DNA from: an uncultured Bacteroides sp.
GTDB taxonomy: Bacteria; Bacteroidota; Bacteroidia; Bacteroidales; Bacteroidaceae
Assembly: GCF_963666545.1 (NCBI RefSeq)
Contig: NZ_OY762899.1
Location: 2,356,001 to 2,420,000 of the forward strand
Length of the DNA stretch: 64,000 nucleotides
Direction: 5' to 3'
A program made the position numbers and the translations under genes. How positions within the stretch are numbered: the stretch's first letter is position 1; every line of letters begins with the position of its first letter. Below the pieces are notes generated by a model. It had not been told where the DNA came from. It was given only the letters and a program-made list of their open reading frames with translations, and ran no database searches. Below, one piece after another: positions 26,502 through 37,313 of the stretch.

Positions 26502-28685
26502 ATGAAAACGATAGAGAAAATAGGAAAAAGTATCCGCCTCCTCCTTATTCTTCATGTGTTATTTTTCACTTCAAACATTATGGCACAAGGAACGAAACTC
26601 CCAACATTGGAAGATCTTATTCCAGGTGGAGAGACATTTCGCACTGCAGAGAATTTATTCGGCTTGCAATGGCAAGGAGATATCTGTATCAAACCCGATA
26701 TAGACAAACTATCAACTATTAACCCGGCCAACGGTAAAGAAACGGTTCTTATCAGTAAAGAAGAAGTGAATAAAATTCTGGAAACCGAGAAGCTTGGAAA
26801 AATTCAGAGTTTCTACAATGTAAGCTTTCCTTATGAACTAAATAAGCAGTTGCCAAACAAGTTAATGCTTATCACCACTCCGAAGTTGCGAATATTATTT
26901 AATATTGACAATAAGAAGATAGAATGGAGTCAAGAACGCAACAATAAAGCACAAAATGACGACTGGGAGAAGAAAAGTAAAGCCTTAGCATTCACCATTG
27001 ATAATAACTTGTATGTTACCGCTGCCAACGGGACAACTACTGCCGTAACCAACGAATCTGAGGGTATCGTTTGTGGGCAATCAGTTCACCGCAATGAATT
27101 TGGCATCAGTAAAGGTACTTTTTGGAGTCCAAAAGGAAACTTGTTGGCATTCTATCGCATGGACGAAAGTATGGTATCGCAATATCCATTAGTAGACATT
27201 ACCGCCAGAGTAGGTACAGTAAATAATGTACGCTACCCTATGGCAGGAATGGCCAGTCACAAAGTAACGGTAGGCATTTATAATCCAATAACCCAAAAGA
27301 GTCTTTATCTAAACACAGGAGACCCTACTGACCGATATTTTACGAATATCAGTTGGTCACCGGATGAGAAAAGCCTCTTTTTGATAGAGCTAAATCGTGA
27401 TCAAAACCATGCTAAGCTTTGTCAATATAATGTGGAAAATGGTGAATTAATAGCGACCCTTTTTGAAGAAACACATCCCAAATATGTAGAGCCTCAACAT
27501 CCTATTGTTTTTCTACCTTGGGATAGCAGCAAGTTCATTTACCAAAGTCAGCGCGACGGATTTAATCATTTATATCTATATAATATAAACGGCAAACTGA
27601 TTAAGCAACTTACATCCGGTAATTGGCTAGTGAGCGAATTGATAGGCTTTGATGAAGGAAAAAAAGAGTTAATCATAGCTGCCACAAAAGTGTCTCCCCT
27701 ACAAAACAATCTGTTCCGCGTAAACCTCAAAAACAGTAAAATTACAGCAATAGGATCTCAAGAAGGTGTACATAGTGGCATTCTTAGTGCATCGGGCAAA
27801 TATATCATTGACAAATATACTTCTCCTACGATAGCCCGTAGCATTAATGTTCTAAATACACAGAACAACGAAAACATTAATCTGCTAACAGCAAAAGATC
27901 CGTTTGCCGGCTACACTATGCCAAGCATTGAGATCGGAACCATTAAAGCTGCAGATGGAGTGACTGATCTATACTACCGCATCATCAAACCGGCTGACTT
28001 TGATCCAAGCAAAAAATATCCGGTTATTGTCTACGTTTATGGTGGTCCGCACGCACAAATGATCAACAACGGATGGCAAAATGGAGCTCGTGGTTGGGAC
28101 ATATATATGGCCAATAAAGGCTATATAATGTTCACTCTAGACAATCGAGGAAGCGAAAACCGAGGACTGGAATTTGAGAACTGTACATTCCGTCAGCTCG
28201 GTATTGAGGAAGGTAAAGATCAGGTAAAAGGAATAGAATACTTAAAGAGATTGCCCTATATCGATGGAGATCGTATCGGTATACACGGTTGGAGTTTCGG
28301 TGGGCACATGACTACTGCATTGATGCTTCGCTATCCCGACATATATAAAGTAGGAGTAGCAGGAGGTCCAGTCATAGACTGGGCATACTACGAGATAATG
28401 TATGGCGAACGATACATGGATACTCCGCAAACCAATCCGGAAGGATACAAAGCAGGCAATTTGAAGAATTTAGCCGGAAACCTGAAAGGACACTTGCTCA
28501 TTATTCACGACGACCATGATGACACCTGTGTACCGCAACATACACTATCATTTATGAAAGCTTGTGTAGATGCTCGTACTTATCCCGATTTATTTATTTA
28601 TCCCGGACATAAGCATAACGTTGTCGGACGCGACCGAGTGCATCTGCATGAAAAGATAACAAGATATTTCGAAGACAACCTGTAA
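26502..28685 (+). CDS. S9-family prolyl dipeptidyl peptidase (DPP-IV-like)
   Basis: 727 residues starting at ATG 26502, chosen because a signal peptide ([21 protein letters not shown]) follows at once; an open frame extends upstream only inside the preceding gene. Residues about 40-450 form the DPPIV N-terminal beta-propeller; about 500-727 is the alpha/beta-hydrolase domain with Ser598 in GWSFGGHMT, an Asp in [10 protein letters not shown] (about 672) and His705 in GHKHNVVG. It is expected to remove Xaa-Pro dipeptides from peptides in the periplasm or at the surface. Gut Bacteroides often encode several such enzymes. Confidence 0.92.
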   Translation: MKTIEKIGKSIRLLLILHVLFFTSNIMAQGTKLPTLEDLIPGGETFRTAENLFGLQWQGDICIKPDIDKLSTINPANGKETVLISKEEVNKILETEKLGKIQSFYNVSFPYELNKQLPNKLMLITTPKLRILFNIDNKKIEWSQERNNKAQNDDWEKKSKALAFTIDNNLYVTAANGTTTAVTNESEGIVCGQSVHRNEFGISKGTFWSPKGNLLAFYRMDESMVSQYPLVDITARVGTVNNVRYPMAGMASHKVTVGIYNPITQKSLYLNTGDPTDRYFTNISWSPDEKSLFLIELNRDQNHAKLCQYNVENGELIATLFEETHPKYVEPQHPIVFLPWDSSKFIYQSQRDGFNHLYLYNINGKLIKQLTSGNWLVSELIGFDEGKKELIIAATKVSPLQNNLFRVNLKNSKITAIGSQEGVHSGILSASGKYIIDKYTSPTIARSINVLNTQNNENINLLTAKDPFAGYTMPSIEIGTIKAADGVTDLYYRIIKPADFDPSKKYPVIVYVYGGPHAQMINNGWQNGARGWDIYMANKGYIMFTLDNRGSENRGLEFENCTFRQLGIEEGKDQVKGIEYLKRLPYIDGDRIGIHGWSFGGHMTTALMLRYPDIYKVGVAGGPVIDWAYYEIMYGERYMDTPQTNPEGYKAGNLKNLAGNLKGHLLIIHDDHDDTCVPQHTLSFMKACVDARTYPDLFIYPGHKHNVVGRDRVHLHEKITRYFEDNL

Positions 28686-28711
28686 GTTTAATAATAAATA
28701 TACAACAAATT

Positions 28712-29986
28712 ATGAAATTGTTACTATTAGGTTCAGGAGGCAGAGAACATGCCCTAGCATGGAAAATAGCCCAAAGCCCCAAAGTGGAAAAATTGTATAT
28801 TGCACCCGGTAACGCAGGCACATCTGCTATCGGAGAGAATGTAGATATCAAAACGACTGACTTTCAATCATTGAAAGTTTTCGCCTTGGAACGAGAAATA
28901 GACATGATCGTCGTGGGTCCCGAAGATCCCTTAGTAGAAGGCATTTTCGATTTTTTTAAAGGCGACATCATGCTGCAACACATCGCTATCATTGGCCCTT
29001 CAATGAAAGGTGCCCAGCTAGAAGGCAGTAAAGAATTTGCCAAAGGTTTTATGGAACGACACAACATTCCCACCGCGCGCTATAAAAGCGTAACAACCGA
29101 GACACTGGATGAAGGGCTCGCATTTCTTGAAACCCTTTCAGCTCCTTATGTACTCAAGGCCGATGGACTTTGTGCAGGCAAAGGTGTTCTCATTCTTCCC
29201 TCACTAGAGGAAGCTCAAAAGGAACTTAAAGAGATGCTCAATGGAATGTTTGGACAAGCCAGCGCGACAGTTGTTATCGAAGAATTTCTGAGTGGTATAG
29301 AATGTTCTGTGTTTGTGCTTACTGATAGCGAACATTACAAAGTACTACCTGTAGCGAAAGATTACAAACGAATTGGCGAAGGAGACAAAGGCCTCAATAC
29401 TGGTGGCATGGGCAGTATTAGTCCGGTTCCATTTGCCAACGAAGAATTCATGGAGAAAGTCCGCGAACGTATCATAGAACCGACCATCAACGGGTTGAAA
29501 GAAGAAGGTATTCTATACAAAGGATTCATCTTCTTAGGCCTAATCAAGGTAAAAGGCGAGCCAATGGTTATCGAGTACAACGTACGTATGGGCGATCCGG
29601 AGACAGAGAGTGTAATGCTTCGAATACAGAGTGATATCGTAGATTTATTTGAAGGTGTATATCGTGTTAACCTCGACACCAAAACAATGATATTAGACCC
29701 TCGCACAGCTGCCTGCGTAATGCTAGTAAGCGGAGGATATCCCGAAGAGTATCGCAAAGGCTACCCCATCACCGGCTTCAACTTAGCAGAAACAACTGAC
29801 AGCCTTTTGTTTCATGCCGGAACGACTGTAAAAGAAGGACGTGTAGTAACAGACGGTGGGCGTGTCATCGCAGTTTGCTCTTATGGAGACTCTAAAGAAG
29901 AAGCTCTTGAGAAGAGTTATAAAGTCGCCAACTTGATAAGTTTTGATAAAAAATATTTCCGACGCGACATCGGATTTGACTTATAG
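28712..29986 (+). CDS. purD: Phosphoribosylamine-glycine ligase
   Basis: 424 residues, the ATP-grasp enzyme of the second step of purine synthesis. [19 protein letters not shown] opens the N-domain, [15 protein letters not shown] and the ATP-grasp [14 protein letters not shown] follow, with [14 protein letters not shown] binding Mg-ATP near residue 290. Length is typical. Its stop TAG shares its last base with the GTG start of the following membrane-protein gene (TAGTG at 29984-29988), so these are coupled. Confidence 0.96.
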   Translation: MKLLLLGSGGREHALAWKIAQSPKVEKLYIAPGNAGTSAIGENVDIKTTDFQSLKVFALEREIDMIVVGPEDPLVEGIFDFFKGDIMLQHIAIIGPSMKGAQLEGSKEFAKGFMERHNIPTARYKSVTTETLDEGLAFLETLSAPYVLKADGLCAGKGVLILPSLEEAQKELKEMLNGMFGQASATVVIEEFLSGIECSVFVLTDSEHYKVLPVAKDYKRIGEGDKGLNTGGMGSISPVPFANEEFMEKVRERIIEPTINGLKEEGILYKGFIFLGLIKVKGEPMVIEYNVRMGDPETESVMLRIQSDIVDLFEGVYRVNLDTKTMILDPRTAACVMLVSGGYPEEYRKGYPITGFNLAETTDSLLFHAGTTVKEGRVVTDGGRVIAVCSYGDSKEEALEKSYKVANLISFDKKYFRRDIGFDL

Positions 29987-30984
29987 TGAGAAATAACTAT
30001 CTACAGCAAAAAGTGTCGGCGGGCAGAATGACTCTTCCCGTCACCATTATTATATCTATTGCCTGTTGGGTGCTGGCTTCACTTCTATTGCCCAGCCTTC
30101 CTGTGCAAAAAACAACCTATTCGCTCTTTCAACTTTTCGATTTATCGGCCATTCCCCCTTGGGCAAACAAAGCAATCAGTTTTTTGCTTTATGCTATAAT
30201 CGGCTATTCATTAATAGAGTTAAACAGCACTTTTGCCATCATTCGCATGAGGGCATCGGTGCAGACATCGCTCTTTCTATTGTTCACTGCCGCCTGCCCT
30301 GTTTTACACCAACTCCATGCCGGAAACATAGCTGCAATAGCAATCCTTTTATCTATCTATTTTCTGTTCAAAAGCTATCAGTCTCACCAATCTTCAGGAG
30401 ATTTATTCCATTCTTTCGTTTTTATAGGTATAGGTAGTCTGGCATTTCCCCAATTTATGATATTGATGCCTATCTGGCTTATCGGAGCCTATAACTTTCA
30501 ATCACTTAATATACGAAGTTTCTTTGCTGCTATCATCGGATGGAGCATTCCCTATTGGTTCTTGTTTGGACATGCCTACTATCACGGTGATATGGCTTTG
30601 CTATATAAACCTTTTATTGACTTAACTTCATTTCAACCTGTTGATTTTAGAGCTATTTCATTATCAGATATAGCAACGATTACCTACCTATTCATCTTAT
30701 TTGCAGTAAGTTCTATTCACTGTTTTGCCACTAGCTATCAAGATAAGATACGTACTCGTTCTTATTTGCGGTTTCTTGTTTTTGTCGATTTCTGCCTTTT
30801 TATTCTCCTTGTGCTTCAACCCATCCATATTGCATGCTTATTATCCTCATTATTTGTAGGAGTAAGCATCTTGGTCGGACATTTATTTGTACTAACAAGA
30901 AATAAGATTTCCAATCTATTTTTCATCTTTTCACTGATCGGACTTATCTCATTATATATATTCAATCTATGGATGCTTTTGTAA
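29986..30984 (+). CDS. Polytopic membrane protein of unknown function
   Basis: 332 residues with about nine or ten predicted membrane helices and short loops; no recognised catalytic motif. It starts with GTG at 29986, touching the purD stop; no better ATG lies in frame before the ~1st helix, though an ATG at residue 15 (MTLPVTIIIS) is possible. The arrangement purD - this gene - YqaA - mnmD is tight, with a 16-base overlap into the next gene. The family appears confined to Bacteroidales in my recollection, without assigned function. Confidence 0.7.
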   Translation: MRNNYLQQKVSAGRMTLPVTIIISIACWVLASLLLPSLPVQKTTYSLFQLFDLSAIPPWANKAISFLLYAIIGYSLIELNSTFAIIRMRASVQTSLFLLFTAACPVLHQLHAGNIAAIAILLSIYFLFKSYQSHQSSGDLFHSFVFIGIGSLAFPQFMILMPIWLIGAYNFQSLNIRSFFAAIIGWSIPYWFLFGHAYYHGDMALLYKPFIDLTSFQPVDFRAISLSDIATITYLFILFAVSSIHCFATSYQDKIRTRSYLRFLVFVDFCLFILLVLQPIHIACLLSSLFVGVSILVGHLFVLTRNKISNLFFIFSLIGLISLYIFNLWMLL

Positions 30985-31448
30985 ACGAATTGATGCAGCT
31001 ACTTATTGATTGGGGATATTGCGGACTTTTTCTATCTGCTCTTATAGCCGGAAGTGTTCTTCCTTTCAGCTCAGAGCTTGTACTGGTAGCATTGGTGAGA
31101 GCAGGGCTTAATCCAGTTCTTTGCGTACTTGCTGCAACCATGGGAAACGCTATTGGTGGCATGACATGCTACTTCATAGGGCATCTTGGAAAGACCGATT
31201 GGGTAGAAAAATATTTAGGTGTAAAACCGGAGAAAGTCGCAAAAATGCAAGTCTTTCTGCAAGGAAAAGGAGCATTCATGGCTTTCTTTACATTCCTTCC
31301 TTTTGTTGGAGAAATAATCGCCATTGCCCTAGGTTTTATGCGGAGTAACGTGTGGCTCACCACCTTCTCCATGTTCATTGGCAAACTGCTACGATATATC
31401 CTGATGCTATTGGCTTTAGAAGGTTTTATAGATCTATTTATCGGTTAA
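30969..31448 (+). CDS. YqaA/DedA-like small membrane protein (VTT domain)
   Basis: 159 residues with four to five membrane helices. GSVLPFSSELVLVALVRAG and GNAIGGMTCYFIGHLGKTDW are the typical VTT/SNARE-associated (DedA, YqaA) motifs, and FFTFLPFVGEIIAIALGFMR is the second re-entrant-like segment. DedA-type proteins act as lipid scramblases or undecaprenyl-phosphate or phospholipid flippases in other species. It overlaps the upstream gene by 16 bases and precedes mnmD by 6 bases. Its own substrate is unknown. Confidence 0.82.
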   Translation: MDAFVNELMQLLIDWGYCGLFLSALIAGSVLPFSSELVLVALVRAGLNPVLCVLAATMGNAIGGMTCYFIGHLGKTDWVEKYLGVKPEKVAKMQVFLQGKGAFMAFFTFLPFVGEIIAIALGFMRSNVWLTTFSMFIGKLLRYILMLLALEGFIDLFIG

Positions 31449-31454
31449 TGTAAA

Positions 31455-32162
31455 ATGCAAAGAGAAAATCAGAGATTACAAACTCCCGATACTATAGAAA
31501 TAGAACGGTGTGTAGAAGTAACAGCCGACGGAAGTGCGACCTTGTTCGTCCCTGCGATGAATGAGCATTATCATTCCGTAAAAGGTGCTTTGACCGAAGC
31601 GCAACATATTTTCATCAACATGGGGTTCCAGCATTCACCCGTTGCCTCACCCCGCATACTTGAAATAGGATTTGGAACGGGCTTGAATGCATTTCTTACC
31701 CTTATGGCTGCCGAGCAATCTATGCGGAAGACATACTACTGCGGTATTGAACTGTATCCATTACCTTGGGAAACCATCCAACAACTACAATATAGTACCA
31801 ATCCCTCACTACACTCCATACACAGTGCTAGTTGGGAAGAAGAAGTACAAATTACTCCTCATTTTGCATTGCAAAAGATTCAAGCTGATTTCGCATCAAA
31901 CTCTTTCAGCTTCGATCCAGTAATATATCCTCCTTTTGATGTAGTCTATTTTGATGCTTTTGCTCCCGAAAAGCAACCGGAGATGTGGGATACTCAACTA
32001 TTTGAGCGTTTATACGTTAGTATGAACAAGGGAGCTATTCTGACTACATACTGTGCCAAAGGAATCGTGCGCAGAACGCTTCAATCAGTGGGATTCGTAG
32101 TTGAACGTCTTTCAGGTCCACCGGGAGGAAAACGAGAAATATTACGAGCCTCCAAACCCTAA
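31455..32162 (+). CDS. mnmD: tRNA 5-methylaminomethyl-2-thiouridine methyltransferase
   Basis: 235 residues corresponding to the methyltransferase half (MnmC2/MnmD) of the MnmC enzyme, without the FAD oxidase half. ILEIGFGTGLNAFLTL is SAM motif I (about 68-83), and VVYFDAFAPEKQPEMWDTQL (about 162) is the family signature. It methylates nm5s2U34 to mnm5s2U in tRNA. Stand-alone forms are common in Bacteroidetes. Start ATG at 31455 follows the YqaA stop by 6 bases. Confidence 0.9.
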   Translation: MQRENQRLQTPDTIEIERCVEVTADGSATLFVPAMNEHYHSVKGALTEAQHIFINMGFQHSPVASPRILEIGFGTGLNAFLTLMAAEQSMRKTYYCGIELYPLPWETIQQLQYSTNPSLHSIHSASWEEEVQITPHFALQKIQADFASNSFSFDPVIYPPFDVVYFDAFAPEKQPEMWDTQLFERLYVSMNKGAILTTYCAKGIVRRTLQSVGFVVERLSGPPGGKREILRASKP

Positions 32163-32212
32163 TTTAAGATATATTTATATACCTTTGATTATTGAATAAC
32201 AAACCATTTATT

Positions 32213-33082
32213 ATGAAACCATTCTTCATCCTTTATTCATTCGCTCTTTTACTCCTCACCAGTTGCAACGGACAACCGAAAAAAGAGAAAAACGATAAAC
32301 GAATCATCATGGTTACCATGGAGCCACAGCGTTTCTTCACGGAAGCCATTGCCGGTGAAAAGTTCAACATAGAAAGTATGGTACCCAAAGGAAGCAGCCC
32401 CGAGACATACGATCCTACACCCCAACAGTTAACTCAGTTGAGTAAAAGCGAAGCTTATTTTCGTATCGGATACATCGGTTTTGAACAATCCTGGATGGAA
32501 CGCCTAACAGATAATGCACCTCACATGAATGTTTTTGATACATCAAAAGGAGTAGAATTGATCCATGAAACCGGACACGACCATGGAGATCATCATCATC
32601 CGGGAGGAATAGAGCCACATATCTGGAGTTCAACCGTGAATGCCCAGATCATTGCCAAAAACACCTTCAATGCCCTCTGCACACTCGACAAAAAAAATGA
32701 AGCATACTATTTGAAGCGTTATAGTTCATTGTCTCAACGTATTACACGTACAGACAGCATCATCCGTAACCTCTTTACTTCCTCTCATGACCATACATTT
32801 ATGATTTATCATCCTGCTCTATCCTATTTCGCACGCGATTACGGATTACACCAAATATGTATTGAAGAGGGAGGGAAAGAGCCTTCGCCGGCTCATTTAA
32901 AGCATTTGATAGACATTTGCAAGACCGAAGGAGTGCGAGTTATTTTTGTACAACCGGAATTCGATCATCGCAATGCAGAAATTATATCCAAGCAAACAGG
33001 AGCAAAAATAGTCCCTGTAAATCCTATTGACTACGATTGGGAAAAAGAAATGATACACATAGCAAAATCTCTTTGTAAATGA
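32213..33082 (+). CDS. Metal (Zn/Mn) ABC transporter substrate-binding lipoprotein
   Basis: 289 residues starting at ATG 32213 (an upstream TTG at 32192 gives no signal peptide and is rejected). A lipoprotein signal (LLLLTSC, Cys18) is followed by a TroA/ZnuA cluster A-1 domain. The His-rich loop ETGHDHGDHHHPGG at about 122-135 and the later HPALSYF fit zinc uptake. Its stop overlaps the start of the ATPase gene (ATGA at 33079-33082). There is no permease gene next to the pair, which is unusual. Zn is preferred over Mn because of the His loop, but this is inference. Confidence 0.88.
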   Translation: MKPFFILYSFALLLLTSCNGQPKKEKNDKRIIMVTMEPQRFFTEAIAGEKFNIESMVPKGSSPETYDPTPQQLTQLSKSEAYFRIGYIGFEQSWMERLTDNAPHMNVFDTSKGVELIHETGHDHGDHHHPGGIEPHIWSSTVNAQIIAKNTFNALCTLDKKNEAYYLKRYSSLSQRITRTDSIIRNLFTSSHDHTFMIYHPALSYFARDYGLHQICIEEGGKEPSPAHLKHLIDICKTEGVRVIFVQPEFDHRNAEIISKQTGAKIVPVNPIDYDWEKEMIHIAKSLCK

Positions 33083-33849
33083 GCGAAAATCAATCACTTC
33101 TGATTCAGATAGAGTCTCTTTCTGCCGCATACGAAAACCGAACCGTATTGCACGATATTGATTTGTCCATCTATGAAAAAGATTTCTTAGGTATTATCGG
33201 TCCTAATGGCGGTGGAAAAACAACGCTAATTAAGACCATTTTGGGCTTACTGAAACCCTCTGCAGGAAAAATCAATTTCTATGATAACGGACAACAAGTA
33301 GACAATATCTCTATGGGATATCTACCTCAATATAACAGCATCGACCGTAAGTTTCCCATTTCGGTAGAAGAGGTTATATTATCAGGGCTCAGTTCCAAAA
33401 AATCGTTGATAGGCCCGTTCACTCATGAGCACCGTAGCAAAGTGCGCCAAGTCATAGCACGTATGGGACTGGAAGGGCTGGAACATCGAGCTATCGGTCA
33501 ACTTAGCGGGGGACAGTTACAGCGTGCCTTGTTGGGTCGTGCCATTGCTTCCGATCCTCAAGTGGTGATTCTTGATGAACCAAGCACCTACATTGACCAA
33601 CAATTCGAAGCACGTCTCTACGAATTGTTGTCTGAAATCAATCATGACTGCGCTATCATACTTGTTAGCCACGACATTGGAACTGTCCTACAAAATGTAA
33701 AATCCATAGCTTGTGTAAACGAGACACTGGACTATCATCCAGATACCGGTGTCACTCCGGAGTGGTTAGAACGTAACTTTCACTGTCCCATTGAGTTGGT
33801 AGGTCATGGAGGGTTACCTCACAGAATATTGGGTAAGCATCAGCATTAA
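33079..33849 (+). CDS. Metal ABC transporter ATP-binding protein
   Basis: 256 residues. Walker A GPNGGGKTTLI (about 39), Q-loop GYLPQYNSIDRKFP, signature LSGGQLQRALLGR (about 144), Walker B VVILDEPSTYID and switch His in VSHD are all intact. It belongs to the ZnuC/MntB-type subset. It overlaps the binding-protein gene by four bases. The 124 bases after it hold a promoter for the DUF2723 gene and no permease, so the membrane part must be encoded elsewhere. Confidence 0.9.
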   Translation: MSENQSLLIQIESLSAAYENRTVLHDIDLSIYEKDFLGIIGPNGGGKTTLIKTILGLLKPSAGKINFYDNGQQVDNISMGYLPQYNSIDRKFPISVEEVILSGLSSKKSLIGPFTHEHRSKVRQVIARMGLEGLEHRAIGQLSGGQLQRALLGRAIASDPQVVILDEPSTYIDQQFEARLYELLSEINHDCAIILVSHDIGTVLQNVKSIACVNETLDYHPDTGVTPEWLERNFHCPIELVGHGGLPHRILGKHQH

Positions 33850-33901
33850 GTAGTTACAGTTTCTTAATTACCTATTTCAATCACCTATTTCTTTACCTAT
33901 C

Positions 33902-33934
33902 ATTGTTCATTCTTCATTCAAATAACTATCTTTG
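33902..33934 (+). promoter_or_regulatory. Promoter for the DUF2723 gene
   Basis: TATCTTTG at 33927-33934 is a perfect -7 box; ATTG at 33902-33905 lies 21 bases upstream as a -33 candidate. The ATG is at 33974. Confidence 0.6.
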
Positions 33935-33973
33935 CCCTTTGTAACATGTTAATTAATAAACAAATATAGTTTA

Positions 33974-36900
33974 ATGAAACAGTTCAAAACCGTTAACAAC
34001 CTTGCGGGCTGGCTTACATTTATTATTGCCGCTACTGTCTATTGCCTAACAATAGAGCCCACAGCTAGTTTTTGGGACTGCCCAGAGTTTATCACCACAG
34101 GCTACAAGCTTGAAGTAGGACACCCACCTGGAGCGCCTTTCTTTATGTTAACGGCCAACCTTTTTACACAATTCGTCAACGATCCTTCGCTCGTAGCCAA
34201 GATGGTAAACTATATGAGCGCACTGATGAGTGGCACATGTATTCTATTCCTTTTTTGGAGCATCACTCACTTGGTACGAAAGTTGGTTGTTAAAGACGAA
34301 AATAATATCACACTTGGGCAGATGATAACCATCATCGGATCAGGACTAGTAGGCGCCTTGGTATATACCTTCAGCGATACTTTCTGGTTCAGCGCTGTAG
34401 AAGGCGAAGTATATGCATTCTCTTCTTTGTTCACAGCCCTGGTATTTTGGTTGATACTGAAATGGGAAGATGTAGCCGACCAACCGCATTCTGATCGTTG
34501 GATCATACTTATTGCCTACCTCACTGGTTTAAGTATCGGCGTTCACTTGCTGAACTTGCTCTGCTTACCCGCCATTGTTTTGGTATACTACTACAAGAAG
34601 AACCCCAATGCAAATGCCAAAGGTAGCCTTTTAGCTCTTTTAGGCTCAGGAGTTCTTGTGGCAGCTGTACTCTATGGCATCGTGCCCGGTGTCGTTAAAG
34701 TAGGTGGATGGTTTGAGTTGCTATTCGTCAATAGCTTTGGCATGCCTTTCAATGCAGGAGTTATTGTATACGTCATTATATTAGCCGCCGCTATTATATG
34801 GGGGGTATACGAAAGCTATACTGAAGGAAGTCGCACACGAATGAATATTTCTTTCCTTACCACCATAGCTCTGCTGGGCATACCTTTTTATGGTCATGGA
34901 GCGAGTAGCATTATCATTGGCCTCATCGTACTGGGAGCATTAGGCATCTACCTATTTGCAAAGCTAAACCAAAAATATCAGATCAGTGCACGCACCATGA
35001 ATACAGCTTTGTTGAGCATGATGATGATTATGATTGGATACTCTTCATACGCACTAATCGTTATTCGTTCCATCGCTAATCCGCCAATGGATCAAAACTC
35101 ACCTGAAGACATCTTCACTCTGGGCGAATATCTTGGGCGCGAACAATACGGCACACGCCCTCTATTCTATGGCCCCGCCTATTCATCACGTGTAGCCCTT
35201 GACAAACAAGACGGCTATTGCGTGCCTCACGAATCTGAAAGTGTAACCAAATACATCCGCAAAGAGAAAACATCAGCCACTGAAAAAGATAGCTATGTAG
35301 AAATACCCGGACGAGTAGAATACGAATATGCACAAAACATGTTCTTCCCACGTATGTATAGCAGTCAACATGCTACTCAATACAAACAATGGATGGACAT
35401 CAAAGGCTATGACGTTCCTTACGATCAATGTGGTGAGATGGTGATGATAAACATGCCTACTCAGTGGGAAAATATAAAATTCTTTTTCTCTTATCAGATG
35501 AATTTCATGTACTGGCGCTACTTTATGTGGAACTTTGCCGGTCGACAGAATGACATTCAAAGCAGTGGAGAGATAGAGCACGGTAACTGGATTACCGGCA
35601 TATCCTTTATAGACAACATGCTGGTAGGTAATCAACAACTCTTACCACAAGATTTGAAGAACAACAAAGGACACAATGTATTTTACTGTCTGCCTCTCTT
35701 GCTCGGAATCATTGGTTTGCTCTGGCAAGCCTATCGGGGGCAGAAAGGTGTTCAGCAGTTTTGGGTTGTATTCTTCTTATTCTTTATGACCGGAATAGCC
35801 ATTGTGCTCTACCTCAACCAGACACCTAGTCAGCCGCGTGAACGAGACTATGCCTATGCAGGCTCTTTCTACGCCTTTGCTATCTGGATAGGTATGGGTG
35901 TGGCTGGTATTGCCAAGTTATTGCAAGACTATGCCAAGATGAAAGAACTACCGGCAGCAGCGATTACAGCAGGAGTTTGCTTACTAATACCCATTCAGAT
36001 GGTAGGACAAACATGGGACGACCATGATCGTTCAGATCGTTATGTATGTCGTGACTTTGGGCAAAACTATCTGATGTCATTGCAAGAAAAAGGAAATCCA
36101 ATCATCTTCACCAATGGCGATAATGATACCTTCCCATTGTGGTACAATCAAGAAACGGAAGGTTTCCGAACCGATGCGCGTACCTGCAATCTAAGCTACC
36201 TGCAAACAGACTGGTACATTGACCAAATGAAACGCCCCTCTTACAATTCTCCATCGTTGCCCATTACTTGGAATCGTGTAGAATACGTAGAAGGAACAAA
36301 CGAATACGTATCTATTCGTCCGGAAATAAAAAAACAGATTGACGCCCTCTATGCACAAGCCGACTCTAATGCTGCTAATCCCGAATCAAAAGTAGACGTG
36401 CGCAAAGAGTTTGGTGATAACCCTTATGAATTGAAAAATATTCTGAAATATTGGGTACGCTCCGACAAAGAAGGATTGCGCGTCATACCAACGGATAGCA
36501 TTGTGATCAAGATAGATAAAGAAGCCGTTCGACGTTCAGGCATGAAGATTCCTGCCGCTTTGGGCGATTCTATTCCTGACTATATGCATATCTCGCTAAA
36601 AGGCAAACGCGCACTGTATAAAAGTGAACTAATTATGCTTGAAATGCTAGCAAATGCTAATTGGGAACGCCCTATCTACATGGCAACCACAGTCGGTTCA
36701 GAAAACCGTCTGAATATGGACAACCATTTTGTACAAGAAGGCTTGGCACTTCGCTTTACACCGTTTGACACCCAAGCATTGGGTGCTACTGTAGATAGCG
36801 AAAAGATGTACGACAACTTAATGCATAAATTCAAGTTTGGCGGTATCGACAAGCCTGGCATTTACATTGATGAGAACACGATGCGTATGTGCTATACCCA

Positions 36901-37312
36901 TCGTCGCATTTTCACTCAATTAATAGCACAATTACTGAAAGAGGGCAAAAAAGACAAAGCACTAAAAGCAGCTGAATATTGCGAAAAGATGATACCATCA
37001 TTCAATGTTCCTTACGACTACCAAAATGGATCCAATAATTTGGCAGAAGCTTACTATCAACTTGGACAAAAAGCAAAAGCCGACAGGATAATGAATGCAC
37101 TTGCCAACAAATCTGTGGAATATCTCATTTGGTACCTCAGTATGAGCGACCAACAGTTAACTATTTCAAGCCAAGAATTTGTTTATCACATCTCTGTGCT
37201 GGACGATGAAGTGAAAATGATGGAGAAATACGGCTCTAAATTAGCTCCTCATTACTCCGCAAAACTTGATGAACTGTACAATATGTACGCAGTGCGAATG
37301 AAAAAAAAATAA
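33974..37312 (+). CDS. Large DUF2723 membrane protein (TMEM260-like, putative glycosyltransferase)
   Basis: 1112 residues. The first ~370 carry about ten membrane helices; the N-terminal signature EPTASFWDCPEFITTGYKLE and GHPPGAPFFML marks DUF2723, the family of human TMEM260, a protein O-mannosyltransferase of the GT-C type. Further helices lie about 565-690, then an extracytoplasmic region with TPR-like repeats near the C-terminus. In Bacteroidetes these proteins are long and conserved; a role in protein O-glycosylation is plausible but not shown here. It has its own promoter and is followed 1 base later by a deacetylase gene. Confidence 0.85.
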   Translation: MKQFKTVNNLAGWLTFIIAATVYCLTIEPTASFWDCPEFITTGYKLEVGHPPGAPFFMLTANLFTQFVNDPSLVAKMVNYMSALMSGTCILFLFWSITHLVRKLVVKDENNITLGQMITIIGSGLVGALVYTFSDTFWFSAVEGEVYAFSSLFTALVFWLILKWEDVADQPHSDRWIILIAYLTGLSIGVHLLNLLCLPAIVLVYYYKKNPNANAKGSLLALLGSGVLVAAVLYGIVPGVVKVGGWFELLFVNSFGMPFNAGVIVYVIILAAAIIWGVYESYTEGSRTRMNISFLTTIALLGIPFYGHGASSIIIGLIVLGALGIYLFAKLNQKYQISARTMNTALLSMMMIMIGYSSYALIVIRSIANPPMDQNSPEDIFTLGEYLGREQYGTRPLFYGPAYSSRVALDKQDGYCVPHESESVTKYIRKEKTSATEKDSYVEIPGRVEYEYAQNMFFPRMYSSQHATQYKQWMDIKGYDVPYDQCGEMVMINMPTQWENIKFFFSYQMNFMYWRYFMWNFAGRQNDIQSSGEIEHGNWITGISFIDNMLVGNQQLLPQDLKNNKGHNVFYCLPLLLGIIGLLWQAYRGQKGVQQFWVVFFLFFMTGIAIVLYLNQTPSQPRERDYAYAGSFYAFAIWIGMGVAGIAKLLQDYAKMKELPAAAITAGVCLLIPIQMVGQTWDDHDRSDRYVCRDFGQNYLMSLQEKGNPIIFTNGDNDTFPLWYNQETEGFRTDARTCNLSYLQTDWYIDQMKRPSYNSPSLPITWNRVEYVEGTNEYVSIRPEIKKQIDALYAQADSNAANPESKVDVRKEFGDNPYELKNILKYWVRSDKEGLRVIPTDSIVIKIDKEAVRRSGMKIPAALGDSIPDYMHISLKGKRALYKSELIMLEMLANANWERPIYMATTVGSENRLNMDNHFVQEGLALRFTPFDTQALGATVDSEKMYDNLMHKFKFGGIDKPGIYIDENTMRMCYTHRRIFTQLIAQLLKEGKKDKALKAAEYCEKMIPSFNVPYDYQNGSNNLAEAYYQLGQKAKADRIMNALANKSVEYLIWYLSMSDQQLTISSQEFVYHISVLDDEVKMMEKYGSKLAPHYSAKLDELYNMYAVRMKKK

Positions 37313-37313
37313 G

